The notes under the pieces: generated by a model
Databases searched by the model: none
The model's input: only the letters and a program-made list of their open reading frames with translations
Told to the model about the DNA's origin: nothing
NCBI RefSeq assembly: GCF_000613405.1
Contig: NZ_BAIX01000010.1
Location: forward strand, 1 to 64,000
From: Hoylesella enoeca JCM 12259
GTDB lineage: Bacteria > Bacteroidota > Bacteroidia > Bacteroidales > Bacteroidaceae
Length of the DNA: 64,000 nucleotides
Direction: 5' to 3'
Translations under genes and position numbers: made by a program
In this document: positions 58,687-64,000 of the stretch, piece after piece
How the letters are laid out: each line of letters begins with the position of its first letter
Numbering within the stretch: position 1 is the first letter of the stretch

Positions 58687-61056
58687 ATGAAGAAACAACG
58701 ACCATTCTGTTATCGAATGCTGTTCACAGTTGTTCTTTTGTTGTGTTTTTCATTCGTTTCTCAAGCCCAAATCCGCACGATGAAAGTATGTGGTCTCGTT
58801 ACTGATAAGCAGAGTCGAGAGGTACTGATAGGTGCTTCGGTCACGGTTGCAGGCACAACCGAAGGTTCCGTTACCGATGTCTCGGGGCATTACCGGCTGT
58901 CGGTACCATTATCTAATAAGGTGACATTGCGGTTCAGTTATTTGGGGTATCACGACCGCGAGATAACAGTGCGCCTCTCATCTGCCGACAGTACTGTCTG
59001 CAATGTTGCCTTATCAGCCGATGCCCACACCTTAGACGAGGTGCAGATAACGGCTCGTAGTGAGGCCCGAATGCTGCGAGAGTCGGCTATGCCGGTATCG
59101 GTCATCTCGCAACGACAGCTCCAAGGCACCGCATCCAATATCAACGACGTACTCGCCCGAACCGTTGGCGTGACGGTAAGAAACACCGGTGGCATCGGGA
59201 GTTCATCTCGAATATCGGTCCGCGGACTTGAAGGCAAACGGATGGGAATGTTTATCGATGAAACGCCTATGGGTCAACTGGGCAACTTTGTGGCGCTGAA
59301 CGACATCCCAACGAATATGATTGAGCGTATCGAAGTTTATAAAGGAATTGTTCCTTACAAGTTTGGCGGCTCGGCATTAGGCGGAGCTGTCAATGTGGTA
59401 ACGAAAGAATATCCGCCCGTTTACCTCGATGTGTCTTATACCATCGGCTCTTTCAACTCGCATCAGCTCACTACTGTGCTCAAAAGAACAGACCATCGGT
59501 CGGGCTTGCAGTTCGGAGTGGGGGGCATACTCACATACTCCGACAACGACTATCGAATGAAATTAGAGAACCTCGGCGGACGAATCGTGCGCCGCAATCA
59601 CGACAATTTCAGGAAGATGATTGGCGGAATGTCGCTCAAAGCAACCAAATGGTGGTTCGACGAACTGAAATGGGAGTTGATATTGATGCATACTCGCCAG
59701 GAGATTCAAGGCATTGATATGGATGTCCGAGAGGCTTTCAATCACTCAACAAGCCTTGTCACGAGTCTGAAACTCAAACGACAAAACTTTTTCTTGGATG
59801 GTCTCGACTTGGATATGGATGTGGCTTATATGTTAGGTAGATACGGACTGAACGACCGGGCGATGCAACGATATGATTGGGACGGTAACAAACTGCCGCC
59901 CGTTTCACCCTTGGGAGGTGAGCAAAACAGCTATCCATCGGATGGAAAAAACCGCTCTCACGATGCGTCTGTTAAACTCAACTTAGGCTATACCATTGAT
60001 ATTCATCACGCACTTAACCTTAATGTCTATGCCGCCGGTACCTATCTGCATCCCAAAGACGAACTGATGGATAAGGCGTTGGGTTTTAGTGCCAATTTCC
60101 CCAGCCGTGTGCGCAACCTCACTACGGGCTTTTCATATGATCTCACACTGTTAGATGGGAAGTTTCAAAATGCTTTCACGTTGAAAGATTTCTATTATTC
60201 GTCGAACTCTAAGAGCATTTCCATTTACTCGATACGTGAACCCGATCGGGTGAAAACATCTAAAAACTACTTCGGTTTCAGCAATGCGATGCGCTATCGA
60301 ATTACACCCGACTGGATGATTAAAGCCTCGTTCAACTCAGAAGTACGCATACCCACGAGCGAAGAACTGATAGGCAATGGCTATTCTATACTTCCTTCGC
60401 TTGGTTTGAAGCCCGAACGCACTACGGGAGTCAATCTCGGAGCCCTTTACCACAGGCAAAAGGCCGACGGGGGAATCGTCGAACTCGAACTCAATACATT
60501 CTATAACACCCTTCACGATATGGTTCGCTTCACACAAGATGTAATTCCTACGATGGCGCGTTATCGTAATTTCGGTAGCGTTCGCACGATGGGCGTCGAA
60601 TTAGAAGCCAAAAGCGACGTCTTGCCCGTGCTTTATCTCTATGCTAATGGCACTTACCAAGATCTGCGCGACACACGAAAGTTTACCCCAGGAACCGATG
60701 TAGAGAATCCTACTAAGGGCAAACGAATACCCAATGTGCCGTATTTGCTGGCCAACTTCGGGGCCGAATATCATCAGGAAAACCTCTTCGGTGGTCGCGG
60801 ACAGAACACACGTGTCCTCTTCGATGCCTCTTACGTGCATCAGTATTACTATGATTTCGAGGTGAGCAGCTATCAAGATCGCAAGATTCCTACATCATTC
60901 ACAATGGATGCAGCCGTAGAGCACAGTTTCGCGAACGACCGCTGGACACTCACTTTCAGGTTAAAGAACTTGGCCGACCGCCGTGTTGTGTCGGAGTTCA
61001 ACCGTCCGTTGCCCGGTCGTTCGGTTGCTTTCACAGTCAGATATTTATTCAAATAA
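58687..61056 (+). CDS. TonB-dependent outer-membrane receptor (siderophore/iron type, XusA-like)
   Basis: A protein of about 789 aa with a signal peptide (LFTVVLLLCFSFVSQAQ), a carboxypeptidase-regulatory-like beta domain (about 30-110, GLVTDKQSREVLIGASV), a plug (SAMPVSVISQRQLQG, SVRGLEGKRMGMFIDETPMG) and a 22-strand barrel ending in the terminal strand RSVAFTVRYLFK. The open frame extends to 58507, but that part covers the leader hairpin. The lipoprotein gene that follows suggests a two-part uptake system for an iron chelate or similar ligand. The substrate is inferred, not shown. Confidence 0.9.
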   Translation: MKKQRPFCYRMLFTVVLLLCFSFVSQAQIRTMKVCGLVTDKQSREVLIGASVTVAGTTEGSVTDVSGHYRLSVPLSNKVTLRFSYLGYHDREITVRLSSADSTVCNVALSADAHTLDEVQITARSEARMLRESAMPVSVISQRQLQGTASNINDVLARTVGVTVRNTGGIGSSSRISVRGLEGKRMGMFIDETPMGQLGNFVALNDIPTNMIERIEVYKGIVPYKFGGSALGGAVNVVTKEYPPVYLDVSYTIGSFNSHQLTTVLKRTDHRSGLQFGVGGILTYSDNDYRMKLENLGGRIVRRNHDNFRKMIGGMSLKATKWWFDELKWELILMHTRQEIQGIDMDVREAFNHSTSLVTSLKLKRQNFFLDGLDLDMDVAYMLGRYGLNDRAMQRYDWDGNKLPPVSPLGGEQNSYPSDGKNRSHDASVKLNLGYTIDIHHALNLNVYAAGTYLHPKDELMDKALGFSANFPSRVRNLTTGFSYDLTLLDGKFQNAFTLKDFYYSSNSKSISIYSIREPDRVKTSKNYFGFSNAMRYRITPDWMIKASFNSEVRIPTSEELIGNGYSILPSLGLKPERTTGVNLGALYHRQKADGGIVELELNTFYNTLHDMVRFTQDVIPTMARYRNFGSVRTMGVELEAKSDVLPVLYLYANGTYQDLRDTRKFTPGTDVENPTKGKRIPNVPYLLANFGAEYHQENLFGGRGQNTRVLFDASYVHQYYYDFEVSSYQDRKIPTSFTMDAAVEHSFANDRWTLTFRLKNLADRRVVSEFNRPLPGRSVAFTVRYLFK

Positions 61057-61076
61057 TCCATTAATAACAATTATCT

Positions 61077-62321
61077 ATGATGAAATTCAAACATTTTCTT
61101 TTCGCCGGTGCTATGTTGACACTGGCTGCTTCGTGTGGCAATAGCGATGATCCGACACCCAATCCTACCCCCAATCCGGGTGTAACGACTTTCAAAGGCA
61201 TTTTGTTCTCTACGGCGCTCACCAACCCCGAGGGTAACACAGGCCGCTGTTACTTGCAGGCTTTGCCTGAGATGACATCTGGAAGTTATGACAACAAGAA
61301 TGCCATTCCAAGCGGTTTCGGTACAATGCCGATGATTATGGACAGTGGAAACATTTATGCACTGCCCGACTATATGGGTAATACGAAGGCCGAAATCGTA
61401 TGTTACAACATCGATGCAGCAGGTAAACTCGTGCGCAGAGGTGTGCTCTCGATTCCCGCCGGAGCCGCTGCCTGCAACGTTGTAGAACTCAACAGCGAAA
61501 AGGCTTATGTGAGTTTTCAGAATCTTGGCACTGTGATGGTCTTCAATCCCACCACGATGACCAAGCTCAAAAATATCGATTTGAATAGTCTCAGTTTGCC
61601 CAACGCCAAGGTAGCACCTGCAAGTATGATTATTCGCGATGGTTATCTCTATGTTGGTCTGTCTCAGTTCAATGCGCAATGGATGCCTACCGAGCCTACG
61701 GTTTCTGTGGCAATGATCGACACCAAGACCGATATATTGAAGAAACATATCGTTAACAAGACTCTCGGTTTGAGTGTTGCGACCCGCCCGATAGACCCGA
61801 ACACCATCTTCAAAGATGAAAACGGTGATATATATTTCGTTTGTATGGGTGCGTTCGGCTTCCTTCCGCAATACCCTTGCGGTATAGTGCGCATTAAAAA
61901 CGGTGCCGAAGAAATCGATCCCGACTACTGTATCCGTCTTGATAAGACACCTGTTGCAGGACTCTCTGTGACCAATGCTGAATATATTGCAGCCACTTGC
62001 TATGCCGGCGAGGGCAAACTCTATGCCTATCTCAATGCAAGCAAGCTGGCTCCCGACGGTGCGACGAATCCTTACTTGAGCATAACCTGTTTCCCGGCCA
62101 TTATCGATCTGCGTGCCAAAACGATGCAGAAGATCGACAATATGGAGCTTTCCAATCCGCAAGGAATCGCCATCGGCAAGCACAAGAACCTCATTGTATT
62201 CGGTAGTGCCAATAAGAAAGCCAGCGGATTCTATACGTATAACCCTGCCACAAAGGAAGTGAAAGGTCCGATTTTTACCGTACAAGGAAATCCGGGAGCC
62301 TTCCATAGCTTTGCGGAATAG
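61077..62321 (+). CDS. DUF4374-type lipoprotein (XusB-like ligand-binding partner)
   Basis: A 414-aa lipoprotein (lipobox LAASC, Cys20; a Thr/Pro/Asn linker follows). The body looks like a beta-propeller with repeated blades (FGTMPMIMDSGNIYALPDY, NVVELNSEKAYVSFQNLG, ASMIIRDGYLYVGLS). DUF4374-type lipoproteins sit beside TonB receptors, and as I recall XusB of Bacteroides thetaiotaomicron, a siderophore-capturing lipoprotein, is of this type. It lies 20 nt after the receptor gene. The PepSY-type partner XusC is not adjacent. The specific ligand is unknown. Confidence 0.82.
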   Translation: MMKFKHFLFAGAMLTLAASCGNSDDPTPNPTPNPGVTTFKGILFSTALTNPEGNTGRCYLQALPEMTSGSYDNKNAIPSGFGTMPMIMDSGNIYALPDYMGNTKAEIVCYNIDAAGKLVRRGVLSIPAGAAACNVVELNSEKAYVSFQNLGTVMVFNPTTMTKLKNIDLNSLSLPNAKVAPASMIIRDGYLYVGLSQFNAQWMPTEPTVSVAMIDTKTDILKKHIVNKTLGLSVATRPIDPNTIFKDENGDIYFVCMGAFGFLPQYPCGIVRIKNGAEEIDPDYCIRLDKTPVAGLSVTNAEYIAATCYAGEGKLYAYLNASKLAPDGATNPYLSITCFPAIIDLRAKTMQKIDNMELSNPQGIAIGKHKNLIVFGSANKKASGFYTYNPATKEVKGPIFTVQGNPGAFHSFAE

Positions 62322-62402
62322 ATCGTCTTGGTCTCTCATGACGGCGTTGTCTCATATCGGGACAACGCCATCAAGGCGGCCAACGAATAGCCATTATAAA
62401 TA

Positions 62403-63017
62403 ATGCAAGTACAAAAAGCCGACATCCGAACATTGATCCTATCGGTGGCTCGCGACGAATTTATCCGTCACGGAGTGAAAAACACTTCTATACGAACCAT
62501 TTCCCAACTCTCAGGAGTCGCTGTGGGAAATATCTATAACTACTTCAAAAACAAGGACGACATATTGAAAACCGTATTGGCTCCACTGTTACAAACATTC
62601 GAAAGCTACTTGATACAAAGCCAGAGTCAGACTTATATCACGGTCGATCTCTTCGAATACGATCGCTATTTCGATATGATGAAAAAACAGGTCGACTCTT
62701 TGATAAAACCTTATCGCGAAGAGCTACATCTCCTTTTGACCAATACGGCAGGCACTTCGTTGCAAAATTACTTGGACATATTCACACAACGGATGATGGA
62801 TTCAGGTCTCCGATACATTCAAACGATGAAGAGGAAATATCCACATATCAATGCCAATGTTTCACCACATTTTGTCCAAGCACTTTGCGAACTCTGGAAA
62901 GCTGTGCTGAAAGAGATTATTACCCATCCTGCGATGAATGAATCGGAAATCGATAAACTGATTGCCGACTATGTGAATTTCGGTATTGGAGGATGGAAAA
63001 AGTTATTGGAGATTTGA
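62403..63017 (+). CDS. TetR/AcrR family transcriptional regulator
   Basis: A 204-aa protein with an N-terminal TetR HTH (ILSVARDEFIRHGVKNTSIR, ISQLSGVAVGNIYNYFKNKD) and a helical ligand domain. It starts 81 nt after the lipoprotein gene on the same strand. Its target may be the receptor operon upstream, but no operator is identified. Confidence 0.9.
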   Translation: MQVQKADIRTLILSVARDEFIRHGVKNTSIRTISQLSGVAVGNIYNYFKNKDDILKTVLAPLLQTFESYLIQSQSQTYITVDLFEYDRYFDMMKKQVDSLIKPYREELHLLLTNTAGTSLQNYLDIFTQRMMDSGLRYIQTMKRKYPHINANVSPHFVQALCELWKAVLKEIITHPAMNESEIDKLIADYVNFGIGGWKKLLEI

Positions 63018-63070
63018 GCACAGAACTTAAAACAAGAGCTGCAATCTTCTGCATCTCATCGATTTTGTCG

Positions 63071-63078
63071 TATCTTTG
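63071..63078 (+). promoter_or_regulatory. -7 element of the rhaM-like gene
   Basis: TATCTTTG, a full consensus match 18 nt before the ATG at 63097. No clear -33 is seen. Confidence 0.5.
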
Positions 63079-63096
63079 CATCTGAAACATATTAAA

Positions 63097-63483
63097 ATGA
63101 CTATGACAGAAGGTTACCAAGTTAAGGAATACGGCCAACCCGTGAAGCGTTATTGCCAAACGATGGAACTGAAAGATGACGCTGAGCTAATCAGAAAGTA
63201 TCGCGAAGCACATGACAAAGCGCATTTCTGGCGCGAAATCAATGAAGGTATCCGATCGGTGGGTATCTTAGAAATGGAACTTTACATCTCGGGAAATCGG
63301 CTGATGATGATTGTCGAAACACCGCTTGACTTCGATTGGGATGCAGCGATGGTCCAGTTGTCTACGCTTCCACGTCAACAGGAATGGGAAGATTTCGTTT
63401 CGGCATTTCAACAATGCAAAGTCGGCGAAACATCCGACGATAAATGGAAAATGATGGAACGGATGTTCCACTTGTATGAATGA
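63097..63483 (+). CDS. rhaM: L-rhamnose mutarotase family protein
   Basis: A 128-aa protein of the RhaM/DUF718 fold: YCQTMELKDDAELIRKYREA, WREINEGIRSVGILEMELYI and ETPLDFDWDAAM. The family interconverts alpha and beta L-rhamnose. Other rhamnose catabolic genes are not in the window, so the substrate could be another deoxysugar. ATG 63097 is chosen over an upstream frame from 63076. Confidence 0.88.
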   Translation: MTMTEGYQVKEYGQPVKRYCQTMELKDDAELIRKYREAHDKAHFWREINEGIRSVGILEMELYISGNRLMMIVETPLDFDWDAAMVQLSTLPRQQEWEDFVSAFQQCKVGETSDDKWKMMERMFHLYE

Positions 63484-63551
63484 GTGAACGAGTAAACGAG
63501 TGGAAGAATAATGAAGTTTTTGATTACTCTTCCACTCGTTTACTCGTTCAC
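63484..63551. terminator. Long perfect hairpin between convergent genes
   Basis: A 24-bp perfect inverted repeat (63484-63507 with 63528-63551) with a 20-nt loop containing GTTTTTG. The arms contain repeated ACGAGT. It probably acts as a two-way terminator. Confidence 0.8.
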
Positions 63552-63580
63552 TTGTCGACTTTGTTTACTCCTCCGTTCAT

Positions 63581-64000
63581 CTACTTAAACAGCTGATCTA
63601 AGTAATCGTAAAAAGCAGGATCTTCGCCTACAACGACTTTCAACACCTTGCCAGCAGGATCTATGATCACTTTCGTTGGGAAACCTTCCACACGGTAAAG
63701 ACGTGCAACATCAGATGCACCGACGCCATTGGCCACCTGAATCCACGGCATTGCATGATCTTTAACGGCTTTCTTCCAATCGGCTTCCGAATCCTGACAG
63801 TTGATGCCCACGATCTCCAACTTACCTTTATATTTATTGTAAGAGTCTTTCATTGCGGGGATTCCTTTGATACACCAGCCGCACCACGAACCCCAGAAAT
63901 CAAGAACAACATACTTGCCACGTAGCGATGAAAGCGTGAACGATTGTCCCTTGATGTCGTGAAGAGTGAAGTCGGGAGCTGCAGTTCCTTCCTGTTTCGA
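63581..64000 (-). CDS. Thioredoxin-like thiol-disulfide protein (TlpA/AhpC-TSA type, 5' end beyond window)
   Basis: The coding sequence runs off the right edge; 139 codons are present. The thioredoxin fold begins APDFTLHDIKGQSFTLSSL and has the active-site motif WCGWC (codons at 63872-63886), followed by EGFPTKVIIDPAGKV with the cis-Pro. Such proteins in Bacteroidetes are often exported and work in periplasmic disulfide reduction or cytochrome maturation. An N-terminal DUF4369-like domain could lie outside the window. Confidence 0.9.
   Translation of the reverse strand, partial: SKQEGTAAPDFTLHDIKGQSFTLSSLRGKYVVLDFWGSWCGWCIKGIPAMKDSYNKYKGKLEIVGINCQDSEADWKKAVKDHAMPWIQVANGVGASDVARLYRVEGFPTKVIIDPAGKVLKVVVGEDPAFYDYLDQLFK

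Noticed and set aside
61071-62339. 422-aa minus-strand ORF opposite the DUF4374-type gene
   Set aside because: It is antisense to a gene with a perfect lipoprotein signal and operon context. Its His/Arg/Ile-rich composition is typical of a reverse-frame shadow.

Overview
The window reads as chromosomal DNA of a Bacteroidales bacterium, most likely Prevotella or a close relative. Three things point there. Promoters repeatedly show the Bacteroidetes pattern TTTG/TTGC - 18 to 20 bp - TAnnTTTG. The gene content is typical of the group: PPi-dependent phosphofructokinase, nrfHA-ccsBA, fimbrillin-like lipoproteins, a type IX-like C-terminal domain, a TonB receptor with a DUF4374-type lipoprotein, and anaerobic NrdDG. 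Small acidic proteins sit beside surface lipoproteins. I saw no rRNA, tRNA, CRISPR array, integrase or transposase.

Layout. 1-205 is the promoter-proximal end of a dispersed repeat pointing left, out of the window. 399-7523 is pyrG-yidC-S9 peptidase-MFS. 8338-12571 (minus) is the nitrite ammonification operon nrfH-nrfA-ccsB-ccsA. 12874-18675 (minus) is ygiQ, a small protein, a large amidase, an acyltransferase and a 90-aa protein. 18886-27273 holds pfp, a GH25 lysozyme, kdsB (minus), a MORN protein, YhcH, glgB and a membrane protein. 27350-29611 and 45850-48121 are two copies of one cassette: regulated leader, 73-aa acidic protein, fimbrillin-like lipoprotein. 30258-37621 is an exopolysaccharide cluster. 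37753-41396 is ftsY-rimO-HU-HU/LysM. 41749-45017 is a cell-envelope operon with an ECF sigma factor. 45148-49362 holds a nucleotide kinase-like gene, cassette C and a DUF6261-like gene. 49630-58086 holds an S9 peptidase, nrdDG, dnaG and a DinD fragment. 58687-62321 is a TonB receptor/lipoprotein uptake pair, followed by TetR, rhaM and a thioredoxin-like gene cut by the right edge.

Three window-wide patterns deserve attention. (1) Four intergenic regions carry palindrome arrays with an exact 41-bp period but with different palindrome cores; shorter arrays have a 22-bp period. I do not recognise these as a named repeat family. (2) Eleven genes each need exactly one extra base to restore a full-length frame. 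All are losses, which suggests deletion-type sequencing error rather than decay; the affected genes are annotated here as single genes. (3) The two lipoprotein cassettes share a leader with a promoter, a CA microsatellite (4 versus 19 copies), a GC palindrome and an intrinsic-terminator-like hairpin before the first ORF. This suggests a phase-variable, attenuated surface-protein system, with a third copy predicted just left of the window.
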